Assembly (NCBI RefSeq): GCF_006149005.1
Contig: NZ_VBSL01000014.1
Location: 104,182 to 168,181 of the forward strand
DNA: 64,000 nt
Direction: 5' to 3'
From: Larkinella sp. C7
Lineage (GTDB): Bacteria > Bacteroidota > Bacteroidia > Cytophagales > Spirosomataceae
In this document: one piece after another, positions 17,236 to 25,758 of the stretch
How the letters are laid out: every line of letters starts with the position of its first letter
How positions within the stretch are numbered: position 1 is the stretch's first letter
Notes under the pieces: generated by a model
What the model saw: only the letters and a program-made list of their open reading frames with translations
What the model was told of the DNA's origin: nothing
The model's database searches: none
Made by a program: the position numbers and the translations under genes

Positions 17236-18471
17236 ATGAAAACCCTATCCGTTTTGCTCATCTTGAGCAGCCTGTTCTGGTTGGTCAGTGCCTGTGATGC
17301 CCTGCTGCCCGGAACACCGGCCGACGACCAATTACTTGACGGTCCGATCGGCGATTTGACTCCCGAACAAAATGCGCAGTTTCTGCGGGGCGATGTCGCC
17401 TTCAATAACGAAGTTTTTACGGCGGCCACTGGCCTGGGACCTACTTTCGTGGCCACCTCCTGCGGGAGTTGCCATGCCGGTGATGGGAAAGGTCACCCGT
17501 TTACCACCCTGACCCGTTTCGGTCAGATTGATGAAACGGGAAATACATTTATGCAGATGGGGGGGCCACAGCTCCAGAACCGGGCCATTGGCGGACATAC
17601 GCCGGAAATGATTCCTGCCGGAGCCACCTCTTCTAAATTTACGCCACCAGCCAATACCGGCCTGGGATTATTGGGAGCCTTATCGGACGATCAGATACTG
17701 GCCAATGCCGATCCTAATGACCAGGATGGCGACGGTATTTCTGGGGTCCCCAACTGGATCGATGCACCAGTTTATTTTCGGCCCCAAGGGTTTCATAAGC
17801 CGCAGACAACGGTTAGCCAGTCAACGCGTTACATCGGACGTTTTGGAAAAAAAGCAGCCGCTGTGGATCTACTGCACCAGACCGTCAACGCCTATAAACA
17901 GGATATGGGTATTACCAGCGATTTCGACCCCGTCGATCCGATCAATTACGCGGTATCCGGACAAGCGGGCGACGGTGTTCCCGATCCGGAAGTACCGGGT
18001 TCGCGGATCAACGATGTAGTTTTTTACCTGCGGACGCTGCGCGTACCGGTTCAACGCAATGCCGGTGATGCCAACGTGATAGCAGGTAAGCAATTGTTCG
18101 TGCAGATTGGTTGCGCCAAATGCCATACGCCGGAGTGGACGACGCCCCAATCGGACGTGGCCGTCTTGTCCAAAAAAACGTTTGCCCCCTACACGGATTT
18201 ACTGCTGCACGACATGGGTAAGGGGCTAGACGATGGGTATACCGAAGGCACGGCCAAAACCGCCGAGTGGCGAACTCCTCCGCTTTGGGGACTCGGTTTA
18301 TCGAAAAACTCACAGGGTGGGCAGGAATATCTGTTGCACGACGGCCGGGCCCGGTCGGTAGACGATGCCATCCGTCTACACGGTGGTGAAGCCGCCAAAA
18401 CCATTGAACGCTACGGCCAACTCGGTGCCGATGATCGTTCAAAACTCCTCCAATTTCTTAATTCACTATAA
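17236..18471 (+). CDS. Di-heme oxidoreductase (DUF1111, thiol-oxidoreductase-like) lipoprotein
   Basis: A 411-residue periplasmic di-heme c-type cytochrome. A lipobox (LVSAC at 16-20) marks it as a lipoprotein. Heme sites are CGSCH at 76-80 and CAKCH at 293-297. The C-terminal LLHDGRARSVDDAIRLHGG is typical of the DUF1111/COG3488 family, which is related to MauG and bacterial peroxidases; its members often sit with imelysin-type or metal-uptake genes. The ATG is at 17236. Rieske and porin genes follow in tight order, suggesting it passes electrons to or from the Rieske protein. Substrate unknown. Confidence 0.86.
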   Translation: MKTLSVLLILSSLFWLVSACDALLPGTPADDQLLDGPIGDLTPEQNAQFLRGDVAFNNEVFTAATGLGPTFVATSCGSCHAGDGKGHPFTTLTRFGQIDETGNTFMQMGGPQLQNRAIGGHTPEMIPAGATSSKFTPPANTGLGLLGALSDDQILANADPNDQDGDGISGVPNWIDAPVYFRPQGFHKPQTTVSQSTRYIGRFGKKAAAVDLLHQTVNAYKQDMGITSDFDPVDPINYAVSGQAGDGVPDPEVPGSRINDVVFYLRTLRVPVQRNAGDANVIAGKQLFVQIGCAKCHTPEWTTPQSDVAVLSKKTFAPYTDLLLHDMGKGLDDGYTEGTAKTAEWRTPPLWGLGLSKNSQGGQEYLLHDGRARSVDDAIRLHGGEAAKTIERYGQLGADDRSKLLQFLNSL

Positions 18472-18493
18472 GCACTCCTAATTGAACCTTCCT

Positions 18494-18958
18494 ATGCAAT
18501 CAACTCGTACCATCGACCGCCTGACTTTTCTGAAATCCTGTGGTGCCACCTGCGCCGGTCTCATCGGCCTTTCGCTGTTCACGGCGGGTTGTAAAAGCGT
18601 GTATTACGCCCAACTCCCGGTTTTAAACGGCAAAATTATCCAGATCAACCGCAAGGAATTTGAAGCCGTTTCCAAAAAAGGCGAAGTCAGCATCCGTCCG
18701 TTTATTTTGGTGGAACTCAAAGGCCAGTCGCACCCGATCTACCTGTATCGCCGAAGTGCCGAGGAATACACGGCAGTTTTGATGAAGTGTACCCACCAGG
18801 GAAATGAACTCAACGCGCACGATGGTCACCTGACCTGCCCGGCGCACGGCAGTGAATATGACAGCAACGGTAAGGTCACCGAAGGTCCCGCCGAGAAAAA
18901 TCTGACCGCTTACCGCGTCACCACCGACCCCCAAACTATTTTTATCTACATCGGCTAA
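18494..18958 (+). CDS. Rieske [2Fe-2S] lipoprotein
   Basis: 154 residues from ATG 18494; a TTG at 18482 gives four more residues. An N-terminal signal with lipobox FTAGC is followed by a compact Rieske domain. Its cluster ligands are KCTHQ (Cys99, His101) and CPAHGS (Cys115, His118), the standard two-Cys two-His set with 16 residues between the cysteines. The lipobox places it in the periplasm. It starts 22 bp after the di-heme gene and ends 2 bp before the porin gene, so it is the middle of a three-gene unit. It is not part of a cytochrome bc complex, as none is nearby. Confidence 0.88.
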   Translation: MQSTRTIDRLTFLKSCGATCAGLIGLSLFTAGCKSVYYAQLPVLNGKIIQINRKEFEAVSKKGEVSIRPFILVELKGQSHPIYLYRRSAEEYTAVLMKCTHQGNELNAHDGHLTCPAHGSEYDSNGKVTEGPAEKNLTAYRVTTDPQTIFIYIG

Positions 18959-18960
18959 CC

Positions 18961-20223
18961 ATGAAAACCATTTTACGGCTTATAGTCGGGCTACTGGCGT
19001 GGAGCGTGTCGTGGGCTCAGACTGATACGACAAAAACGAACCCAGGGGCACTTGATCAGTTGTTTGGCCGGGATACGACACTGCAAACCGCTAATGATGT
19101 TCAGCTCAAACTGAATATGGACGCCACGTATGACCGACCGTTTCTGTCGGTGGGCAAATCGCCCGTGTCGGTCGGTGGCTATCTAGAGGCCAATACACAA
19201 TACATGCAGACGGACGGCGTCACCGAAGGGCTTTCGTTTCAGATGCGCCGGATGACGATATTCCTGGCTTCGACGATTAACCGGCGGATCAAATTTTTGA
19301 CGGAACTGGAATTCGAAGACGGAACCAAAGAGATCAACATCGAATTTGCGGCTTTGGACATCGAACTAAATCCGATGCTGAACCTGCGTGGGGGCATCAT
19401 CATGAACCCCATCGGATCGTTCAACCAAAACCACGATGGCCCCAAGTGGGAGTTCATCGACCGGCCACTTTCCTCGACAACCATTATTCCTTCCACCTGG
19501 AGTAACGTCGGATTCGGAATCTATGGGAAAGTGTACCGACGCAACTGGGTTTGGGCTTACGAAGGCTACGTGACCAATGGGTTTGATGACCGGATCATTG
19601 TCAACGGTGAAAACCGTACCTGGCTCCCCGCCACCAAAGCCAACGAGGACCGCTTTGAAGAAAGTTTCAACGGGGTACCCATGGTTACGCTGAAAACCGC
19701 TCTGAAACGCCGTCGGGTTGGTGAGATCGGCATTTCGTGGATGGGCGGGGTGTTTAACAAATTTCAGGACGATGGTCTGGTACTGGACAAACGCCGTCAC
19801 GTCGATGTATTGGCAATCGATTTCAACAGCGTTTTGCCCACCAAAACGGTTATCAATGGCGAATGGTGCTGGGCTAGCGTTGACGTGCCGACCACGTTTT
19901 CCCAGCAATTTGGGCGGATGCAACAGGGCGGCTGGCTGGATGTGGTTCATCCGATCGTCAGACGCCGGGTTTTTGGCTGGAACACTGCCGTGCTGAGCCT
20001 CGCGCTGCGGGTCGAACGGGTAGATTACAATGTCGGGAAGTTCACGGAAACCAACGACCCCATTTTCGATGAACTCTGGTCGGTGGTACCGGGAATCAGC
20101 TTCCGGCCTTCACCCACAACGGTCATCCGGGCTAATTATCGCTACCTCTGGCACACGGATTTATTAGGCAACCCACCCGCCCGAACCGCTGGGTTTCAAT
20201 TCGGCTTTTCGACGTATTTCTAA
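18961..20223 (+). CDS. Porin-like outer-membrane beta-barrel protein
   Basis: 420 residues with a signal peptide cleaved after SWAQ (residue 20). From about residue 60 it alternates aromatic and polar residues (SVGGYLEANTQYMQ, SFQMRRMTIFLASTINRR), and it ends in an aromatic, FGFSTYF, the usual C-terminal signal for barrel insertion. It resembles phosphate-selective porin O/P-like proteins. It begins 2 bp after the Rieske gene and is followed by a terminator, so it closes the operon. It probably brings the substrate of the redox pair across the outer membrane; the substrate is unknown. Confidence 0.8.
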   Translation: MKTILRLIVGLLAWSVSWAQTDTTKTNPGALDQLFGRDTTLQTANDVQLKLNMDATYDRPFLSVGKSPVSVGGYLEANTQYMQTDGVTEGLSFQMRRMTIFLASTINRRIKFLTELEFEDGTKEINIEFAALDIELNPMLNLRGGIIMNPIGSFNQNHDGPKWEFIDRPLSSTTIIPSTWSNVGFGIYGKVYRRNWVWAYEGYVTNGFDDRIIVNGENRTWLPATKANEDRFEESFNGVPMVTLKTALKRRRVGEIGISWMGGVFNKFQDDGLVLDKRRHVDVLAIDFNSVLPTKTVINGEWCWASVDVPTTFSQQFGRMQQGGWLDVVHPIVRRRVFGWNTAVLSLALRVERVDYNVGKFTETNDPIFDELWSVVPGISFRPSPTTVIRANYRYLWHTDLLGNPPARTAGFQFGFSTYF

Positions 20224-20232
20224 AATCAGCAC

Positions 20233-20255
20233 GCCCGAAGGATACTCCTTCGGGC
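20233..20255 (+). terminator. Terminator of the redox cluster
   Basis: Ten-bp perfect stem GCCCGAAGGA with a 3-nt loop, followed by TTATTT, ten bases after the porin stop codon. Confidence 0.9.
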
Positions 20256-20337
20256 TTATTTCCCGGTTGCTACACCATCAATCCTGTCAGATTTATAAGT
20301 TTGCAGATTAACTATATGCTGTTCATTAGGATATTAT

Positions 20338-20697
20338 ATGAAAGCACTTCTGTTCTTTGCGGTATGCATAACATCCTGTCAACGTGTATCGTTTCATTCC
20401 TCTTCCCATTGGTGCGAGAACCCGGTTGAACAATTGAGTTGGCTCCATCAACTTGTGGACAATGTTCAGGCGTATGCCGAGCGGGCTGGTTGGGAAATGC
20501 ACCAGAATCGGTACAAAGGTCGTGAAGTATTTGTCCTGTACCTGATTATGCCAAGGTCTGAAAAAAGCACATTTGTCATGTACAGTCACCACGGTGAGAT
20601 TCTCCACCAAGGTCCCTTGGCGCAGAGTACAATCCTGCTAAAATGGGAAGAAGACCGCTTATTAATTGGAGCTAATGGAAAGTTAAATTACAGGTAA
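20338..20697 (+). CDS. Small putative lipoprotein, possibly frameshifted at its end
   Basis: 119 residues; the N-terminus MKALLFFAVCITSCQ looks like a lipoprotein signal. No known domain. A -7 box (TAAGTTTG) at 20296-20303 lies 35 bp before the ATG, with no -33 at the usual distance. The frame ends at NGKLNYR, but the +1 frame continues with codon use like the gene, as ITGKHAIWDGDIDTL and on to WTSAF with a stop at 20822-20824. A single-base change near 20685-20695 could have cut about 40 residues from a longer protein. Function unknown. Confidence 0.55.
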   Translation: MKALLFFAVCITSCQRVSFHSSSHWCENPVEQLSWLHQLVDNVQAYAERAGWEMHQNRYKGREVFVLYLIMPRSEKSTFVMYSHHGEILHQGPLAQSTILLKWEEDRLLIGANGKLNYR

Positions 20698-20902
20698 GCA
20701 TGCCATTTGGGATGGCGACATCGATACTCTAACCAATGATTGCAATGGCAGAGAGGTACATTTGTTCCAAAGCAAAAGTGTCAAGCGAAAAAAGATCCCA
20801 TCGGTCTGGACTTCTGCATTTTGAAAATACGGATACCACAGAGTCGGATCACACCAAAAGTTACACAAATTGCATCAGCGCTTTTTCAGTTATGCGGGGA
20901 GG

Positions 20903-21304
20903 TCAGGTGCAAATTGGACTATTTGGTCCGTAACCACTGAAACGGGCTAAGCGTTCATTATACAGATCGAGGGCAGCATCGCTACCGTTACCCTCCTTTA
21001 ATCTCTGTTGAATCATTTCCCGTCGTCTATCTTTCTGCTGAGTCGCAACAAGCTCAAAGCCTAATTCACTATTAATCCACTCCATGGACTTATCCAATTC
21101 GGTCGCTTGATTGACAATTTCTATAAAAATGGATGCCGCCACGTCAAGATTACCTACTGTAATCCAAAGGCGACCCAAGGTTGTCGCGTATCTGGTAAAG
21201 CACCTATAGTTTAGGTCAACCGGATGGTCATTAACAAGCTGCTTAATGATGAGTTTAGCTTCTTCCTGGTTGATGGGTCTAGGTTTATCCTTAGTACGGT
21301 TCAT
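20903..21304 (-). CDS. Hypothetical helical protein
   Basis: 133 residues from a clear ATG. Predominantly helical and charged, with no signal or membrane segment and no motif I recognise (it contains HPVDLNYRCFTRYATTLG). It stands alone, convergent with the small lipoprotein. Possibly a tetratricopeptide-like helical repeat protein; this is weak. Confidence 0.5.
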   Translation of the reverse strand: MNRTKDKPRPINQEEAKLIIKQLVNDHPVDLNYRCFTRYATTLGRLWITVGNLDVAASIFIEIVNQATELDKSMEWINSELGFELVATQQKDRRREMIQQRLKEGNGSDAALDLYNERLARFSGYGPNSPICT

Positions 21305-21570
21305 TTTGAATGTTCATATTCTTTCCCTTGGTGGTTCGTAATCTACTTACGCTGGTGGTTTAGCTGCTTAAATTCTTCCCATTGCTGCCATTGGCTTTAT
21401 CAGGCATCTCAAAAGATTCATTTCTAAAAAGCATGAAGGAAAAAATCAGCGTCTCATTCAAACTGTAGGTCCAATAGATTCCATGTCTCAGCTTGTATGA
21501 CTAAAACTGATTCTTGTAAACCGGCAAACATTGGTTTGAACGGAACTACAATCTGTAAATCTATTTATGA

Positions 21571-21852
21571 ATGTCCGAACATTTCCCCTTTCAGGAAGTT
21601 ATGGATCAACAACAAAACCTGTTTTATAAAATGGCTCACGATCATCACAAAGAAGCTGCTTACCACTTTGGGGAAGCCGCCAAGCACCACCAGAAAGCCC
21701 AACAATTGCACGAATCGGGCGACCACGAGCAGGAAGCCCACGAAGCGTATCAAGCCTACGGTCACCATAACCTGGCGGATCATCATGCGAGTGCCGCTGC
21801 CGAACACCACGCGGAAGGGCATGATAAAACCCACAGCGATCCCATTGATTAA
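21571..21852 (+). CDS. Small His/Ala-rich helical protein
   Basis: 93 residues with about 19 histidines spaced as HH or HxxxH along an Ala/Glu/Gln-rich helix (HDHHKEAAYHFGEAAKHH; HNLADHHASAAAEHH). No signal peptide. The pattern suggests a cytosolic metal buffer for Zn, Ni or Co, or a helical hairpin. In-frame Met codons at 21601 and 21631 are alternative starts. It is followed by a strong bidirectional hairpin and lies next to the first divalent-metal block. Confidence 0.68.
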   Translation: MSEHFPFQEVMDQQQNLFYKMAHDHHKEAAYHFGEAAKHHQKAQQLHESGDHEQEAHEAYQAYGHHNLADHHASAAAEHHAEGHDKTHSDPID

Positions 21853-21863
21853 CCTGCTGGAAT

Positions 21864-21904
21864 GTTCATGAAACAGGGCAGAAAGCCTACCCTGTTTCAT
21901 GAAC
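21864..21904. terminator. Bidirectional terminator hairpin
   Basis: Perfect 15-bp arms GTTCATGAAACAGGG and complement with an 11-nt loop, between the converging His-rich gene (plus) and the DUF4198 gene (minus). Confidence 0.8.
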
Positions 21905-21968
21905 GTAAATCGCTTAGCCGCTTCTAACTAGGAAAATGGATGAACACTTTCATGCTCTGGCTACACCA

Positions 21969-22679
21969 TTAGTCAACTTGTAAGGAGAGGGCATGCGCTA
22001 TTCTCACGACAGGATAATCTTTGCCTTTGTATCGACCGGGCGTTTTATCAATTTGCTCGGTTTCCACAATATACAATCCTGGTCCTGACGAGGTAAAGTG
22101 GGCCGTTCCATCATCACCTGTGGTAAGGGTCTTTTCCCAGCCCTTTGGGTTCAATACGGTCAGTTTGGTTTTCGCCAATGGCTGTTGCCGTGCGTAAACA
22201 GTTAACATCAGCTGCCCACCTTCATTCCGGGCCAATATGTCCAGATCAGTTTGTGGCTTTGTCTCGTTAGCCGATCTTCCATTGCCAACCAGATAGTTGG
22301 CGCGGAGATACGCGATCGGGCGCAAAATGCCCAGACCGTGTGAAGTCAGATCCTGCACTTCGCGGGTGTCGTTTACCCCGAACACCTGGTAAAAACCCGC
22401 ATCGGTGGGTGTAAACCGACCTTCCCAGCAGGTCTGAGTTTGAACGAGTGGTATAGTCAGCTGCTTCCCGGATGGGTCAATAACATAAGCCCGAAAATCT
22501 TTCATTCCAGACAGCCGAACGCCCTGTTCGCGGAGGTTATTTTCGTATTCGCCAAAAAACATTTTCACTTTCACTTCGGAACCTACTTTGCCGGTACCGT
22601 CCAGTTCGAGCCAGTAGCCGTGTGCGGTAACTAAAAAGGGGAGAAGAAACAACAAGCCCGTAATTAAACAGTTTTTCAT
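21969..22679 (-). CDS. Periplasmic DUF4198 protein
   Basis: 236 residues from ATG 22679, chosen because the signal peptide MKNCLITGLLFLLPFLVTAHG starts there; the longer frame adds 36 unlikely residues. The mature N-terminus AHGYWLELDG is typical of DUF4198, a family related to the NikM-like periplasmic parts of nickel and cobalt uptake systems. A C-terminal immunoglobulin-like part follows (TGDDGTAHFTSSGPGLYIVE). It is the most downstream gene of the minus-strand divalent-metal block; a metal-related role is inferred. Confidence 0.75.
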   Translation of the reverse strand: MKNCLITGLLFLLPFLVTAHGYWLELDGTGKVGSEVKVKMFFGEYENNLREQGVRLSGMKDFRAYVIDPSGKQLTIPLVQTQTCWEGRFTPTDAGFYQVFGVNDTREVQDLTSHGLGILRPIAYLRANYLVGNGRSANETKPQTDLDILARNEGGQLMLTVYARQQPLAKTKLTVLNPKGWEKTLTTGDDGTAHFTSSGPGLYIVETEQIDKTPGRYKGKDYPVVRIAHALSLQVD

Positions 22680-22798
22680 GGTTATAATTGATGGAATTAA
22701 GTGAATATTAAATTTTGTACCCCTGTTGTATTCAGTATTGGCCAACTTAACTTGGCTAATACGGCCAAAAGCGTCCGCCTTATCCACCCTTACCAGGA

Positions 22799-22951
22799 CT
22801 ACCTATTCGCTCGACGCTTGAATCGGCGGGGTGATCGCTTAACCGGTATACTACCAAACCAAATGCACAGGCGGTATAGGCACCATCCCATCACGGCCAG
22901 TGTAACGGCCAAACCAAATAAAGCTTTTATCGCCTGAAGGGTCTGGTGCAT
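22799..22951 (-). CDS. Tiny single-pass membrane protein
   Basis: 50 residues: a hydrophobic helix (ALFGLAVTLAVMGWCLYRLC) between a short polar start and a strongly basic tail (VKRSPRRFKRRANR). It starts 2 bp after the stop of the 49-residue gene upstream. The clean hydrophobic-then-basic layout supports a real gene. Orientation would be N-out, C-in. No family recognised. Confidence 0.5.
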   Translation of the reverse strand: MHQTLQAIKALFGLAVTLAVMGWCLYRLCIWFGSIPVKRSPRRFKRRANR

Positions 22952-22953
22952 AA

Positions 22954-23103
22954 TCAGGCGATCATTTTATGGTCTTTATACCACGCATCGGCGATCAACC
23001 AGGCGATTGTTTCAATGATATACGGGTAGGCTGAAAATTTTGCCCGTTTCAAGTGATTCTGGCGAAATTCCTTATCAATCTGTGGTAGTAGTGTTGTCTT
23101 CAT
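22954..23103 (-). CDS. Tiny hypothetical protein
   Basis: 49 residues beginning MKTTLLPQIDKEFRQNHLKR and ending in WLIADAWYKDHKMIA. It lies 21 bp after the DUF1345 gene and 2 bp before the next tiny gene, in the same direction. Amphipathic, no signal. Support is its place in a compact gene row and normal codon use. Confidence 0.45.
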   Translation of the reverse strand: MKTTLLPQIDKEFRQNHLKRAKFSAYPYIIETIAWLIADAWYKDHKMIA

Positions 23104-23124
23104 AAAAATAAACAAAAGGCTTCG

Positions 23125-23781
23125 CTACAATAGACTGGAAACGGTATTAATACTCAAGGCAATAATGAGCGTATTAAACAGGAAAGAGAGCACGCCGTGC
23201 AAAAGCGTCAGCCGTCGGATTCGCTGGGAGGTAACGGTTACATCAGAGACCTGACACGTCATGCCCACGACAAACGAAAAGTAAGCGAAGTCCAGGTAAT
23301 CAGGCGGTACTTTGCCCGGAAAGTCCAGGCCGCCTACCTGGCGGGTATCCTTGGCGTCGTAGTAGTAAAGGTGGGCGTAGTGCATCGTGAAAATACTGTG
23401 AATGAGCGTCCAGGCACTAACCACCGTAAAACCGGATAGCACGACGTGCCGGGAGGCTTCTGATGGAGCTACTTGGTTTAAAGAACCAAGCAGTACCACC
23501 ACGGCAAACAGACTAATCAAAGCGGCTCCGATCGTAAAAAGAAAGATAGCGACCCGACTATTGTCTTCCCGTTGCGCCATTTGTCGTGCATCCGCCCATC
23601 CAATGATGTACCAGACAAAGCCCAACACGGTCAGGGCATACCCCAAACACGATAGCAGGAATCGCGTCTGCCAGATAAACCATTCTCCGGTTAGAATCCA
23701 GATCAGTATACCAATGACAAGAGCAATTAGCAACCGGTAAAAAGCAGTCAGGGCCGGTCGGCGGTTCGGTTTTTTCTTCAT
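23125..23781 (-). CDS. DUF1345 membrane protein
   Basis: 218 residues with about five transmembrane helices. The C-terminal half carries the DUF1345 signature: DYLDFAYFSFVVGMTCQVSD, then VTSQRIRRLTLLHGVLSFLF. These polytopic inner-membrane proteins have no proven function. It lies between the SpoIIAA-like gene and two tiny genes in the divalent-metal block. Confidence 0.85.
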   Translation of the reverse strand: MKKKPNRRPALTAFYRLLIALVIGILIWILTGEWFIWQTRFLLSCLGYALTVLGFVWYIIGWADARQMAQREDNSRVAIFLFTIGAALISLFAVVVLLGSLNQVAPSEASRHVVLSGFTVVSAWTLIHSIFTMHYAHLYYYDAKDTRQVGGLDFPGKVPPDYLDFAYFSFVVGMTCQVSDVTVTSQRIRRLTLLHGVLSFLFNTLIIALSINTVSSLL

Positions 23782-23847
23782 GGCAACAAAAAGTCAGGGG
23801 AAATAGGATGAGGCTATATGCCAACTTTACGTTTGATCGTGATCCGA

Positions 23848-24243
23848 TTAGGCTGATGAACCCTCCACAAACCAATCCCAGGCGACTGTCTTCTGGTCCA
23901 GGGTGAAGACCCGTAATTCGGCTCGAAAAATGGCCTCCATAACGGGACGGATGAGCGATAGGGTATCCACCGTACCGACCAGGGTGATGCGGGCAAAATC
24001 GGCCGTTACCGTCCCATCGAACGGCAAATCCTTCCATTGCCCATCGGGTTTCCAGCCTCGAAAGTAGTCCATCTCCCAATAGAGACGGGCCGTATCGGAA
24101 CTGTGCAGGGCCGTATCTAAAAGCGGCCGCAGATCGGTATAATCATCGGTCGTAATGTAATCGGCAACACGCAGAGCCAGCCGACCAGGTTCATTGAATA
24201 AAATGCGCGTACATAAGCAATCGTTCAACAAGGGCAGCGCCAT
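23848..24243 (-). CDS. SpoIIAA-like (STAS/SEC14-type) protein
   Basis: 131 residues from ATG 24243, whose first base overlaps the ZIP gene's stop. The run YITTDDYTDLRPLLDTAL, ARLYWEMDYFRGW and TADFARITLVGT matches the SpoIIAA-like fold, in which a ligand-binding core binds small hydrophobic molecules. Members often sit beside transporters. Translational coupling to the ZIP transporter suggests it serves that protein. No catalytic motif is expected. Confidence 0.72.
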   Translation of the reverse strand: MALPLLNDCLCTRILFNEPGRLALRVADYITTDDYTDLRPLLDTALHSSDTARLYWEMDYFRGWKPDGQWKDLPFDGTVTADFARITLVGTVDTLSLIRPVMEAIFRAELRVFTLDQKTVAWDWFVEGSSA

Positions 24244-25010
24244 CAGGCCACCATACCCAGGATTAAAAAAAGTAAGAAGCCCGCAAAAAAGGTTGCTGTC
24301 AACCACGGCTTTTCCGGCCCCTCATGGGCTTCGACCAGCAATTCTTCGGTAACGAGAAATAGCAAAGCCGCCAGACCAAAGGACAAGACAATATCCAGGC
24401 CCGTTTCGGGTAAATTATGCAGCAGGGTTGCCCCGCCTACGGTACTGGCAAAAAAAAGTGCCGACAAACCCAGCAGCAAGCCAATGATTCGCTGACGGGA
24501 CATGTTAGCCTCCGACAGGGAAGTGGCGGTAGCCAGTCCCAGCGATAGTACCTCGACGCCCAGCGCCAACGCCAGCAAAATGCCCTCTTTCGCCCCGGCC
24601 GCGAAGCCGATCCCCAGCAGTAGCCCGTCAATAAAAATATCCACGCCGATGGTCAGTAAAAACGCTACCGAAAACGACGGAACTGACTGTCCGCGGGGGA
24701 CAGTAGTGCTATTCGTTACTCCATCGCCGGGGGAGACTTCCCCCGGCGGTTCGGTCAGTCGGCGTATCAGCAACATCAGCCCAATTCCCATTCCAAATCC
24801 AACTACGGTCAGGAGTGGATCATGCAAGCGCACCACGTCGGGCAGAATTTCAACGGCTACCACCGAGAAGACGACCCCGGCCGCAAAATGCAGAATAGCC
24901 GATCGCGCCTGCAGGCCAAAGCGAATAAACAGAGCCAGCAGGCCCCCACCCGTTAAAGCCAGCGTTGGCAACAGGGCGTACGTGATAATTTGTTGAAACA
25001 GAGGAGTCAT
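24243..25010 (-). CDS. ZIP-family divalent metal transporter
   Basis: 255 residues, eight predicted helices. Typical ZIP metal sites: HFAAGVVFSVVAVEILPDV in helix 2-3 and TIGVDIFIDGLLLGIGFA in helix 4. The family moves Zn or other divalent ions toward the cytosol; some bacterial members work the other way. The His-rich loop common in ZIPs is replaced here by a Pro/Gly/Ser/Thr loop (about 88-112). Four bases overlap the lipoprotein gene upstream (ATGA). Finding an importer in a block of exporters is notable. Confidence 0.84.
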   Translation of the reverse strand: MTPLFQQIITYALLPTLALTGGGLLALFIRFGLQARSAILHFAAGVVFSVVAVEILPDVVRLHDPLLTVVGFGMGIGLMLLIRRLTEPPGEVSPGDGVTNSTTVPRGQSVPSFSVAFLLTIGVDIFIDGLLLGIGFAAGAKEGILLALALGVEVLSLGLATATSLSEANMSRQRIIGLLLGLSALFFASTVGGATLLHNLPETGLDIVLSFGLAALLFLVTEELLVEAHEGPEKPWLTATFFAGFLLFLILGMVA

Positions 25011-25375
25011 GGCCGTTCGTCAGATGGGTATCGAAACAGTAAATAAGACACAATTCCCTCTTTATCGTGGTCATACGTGCCATGCCCAATTCGGTAGGCT
25101 CCGTTCGCCCCTTTCTGCCAACCCACTTTTTGCAATTCAGCCTCTACTTTCTGATGAATGCCGAAAACGGAGCCATAGATATGAATGGCGACCGTTCCTA
25201 ACGGATCAAACTTGGCAGGAAGATCGCGCTCCAGCAGAAAGATTCGTACGGTAACGGAATCCGACGGCCCCTGCACACCCGCCGAACGTTGAATGGGCTG
25301 AAACTGCGAGGTTGTACACCCGGCCGTTAGGAGAACCAAACTGAACACATAACCTCCTTTGATCAGGATCTTCAT
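25007..25375 (-). CDS. Small lipoprotein of the ZIP/ATPase operon
   Basis: 122 residues; signal with lipobox LTAGC at 16-20. The mature part (PSDSVTVRIFLLERDLPAKF) resembles nothing I can name. It overlaps both neighbours by 4 bp (ATGA), so it is translationally coupled between the 128-residue gene and the ZIP gene. Confidence 0.62.
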   Translation of the reverse strand: MKILIKGGYVFSLVLLTAGCTTSQFQPIQRSAGVQGPSDSVTVRIFLLERDLPAKFDPLGTVAIHIYGSVFGIHQKVEAELQKVGWQKGANGAYRIGHGTYDHDKEGIVSYLLFRYPSDERP

Positions 25376-25758
25376 TTGCGTGCGTCGTTTAGCATCCTTT
25401 CCGGGTTGGTCGTATAGTACAATCGAATCAGGAAATCCACGGGTTCCTGATGCTCCGGTATGGTACTTTTACCACCGGTTCGGTTTACCGCAATTAGTAG
25501 GCTCTCCCAAACGGCAAAATCTCGTTCGATCACCGCTACCTGGGGGCTATCGGGACGAGCGAAGCTCGACAATTCTTCACGCCACAGGACCAGGCCCGCT
25601 TCGTCCACGACTGCCAGTGACAGAGCCGAATCGGAAGCAAACGGCTGTTCATTTTCCGACACCAACCGGATAATCCGTACCGCCTGGATGTTGTCGCGGG
25701 CGTGGAAGTGAACCCGGTCGCCCCAGGGCGTTAGCAGAACGCTGTCTTCCTTGCTCAT
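25372..25758 (-). CDS. Hypothetical protein coupled to the P1B-4 ATPase
   Basis: 128 residues, no signal peptide, no recognised domain; beta-rich in appearance (VHFHARDNIQAVRIIRLVSE). It overlaps the ATPase stop by 4 bp at its start and the lipoprotein start by 4 bp at its end. Coupling on both sides argues for a real gene working with the pump. Confidence 0.58.
   Translation of the reverse strand: MSKEDSVLLTPWGDRVHFHARDNIQAVRIIRLVSENEQPFASDSALSLAVVDEAGLVLWREELSSFARPDSPQVAVIERDFAVWESLLIAVNRTGGKSTIPEHQEPVDFLIRLYYTTNPERMLNDARK

Noticed and set aside
21497..21900. Overlapping frames on both strands at the His-rich gene
   Set aside because: The frame from 21571 has the regular HH/HxxxH pattern; the other frames give Thr/Lys- or Val/Phe-rich products typical of shadow frames.
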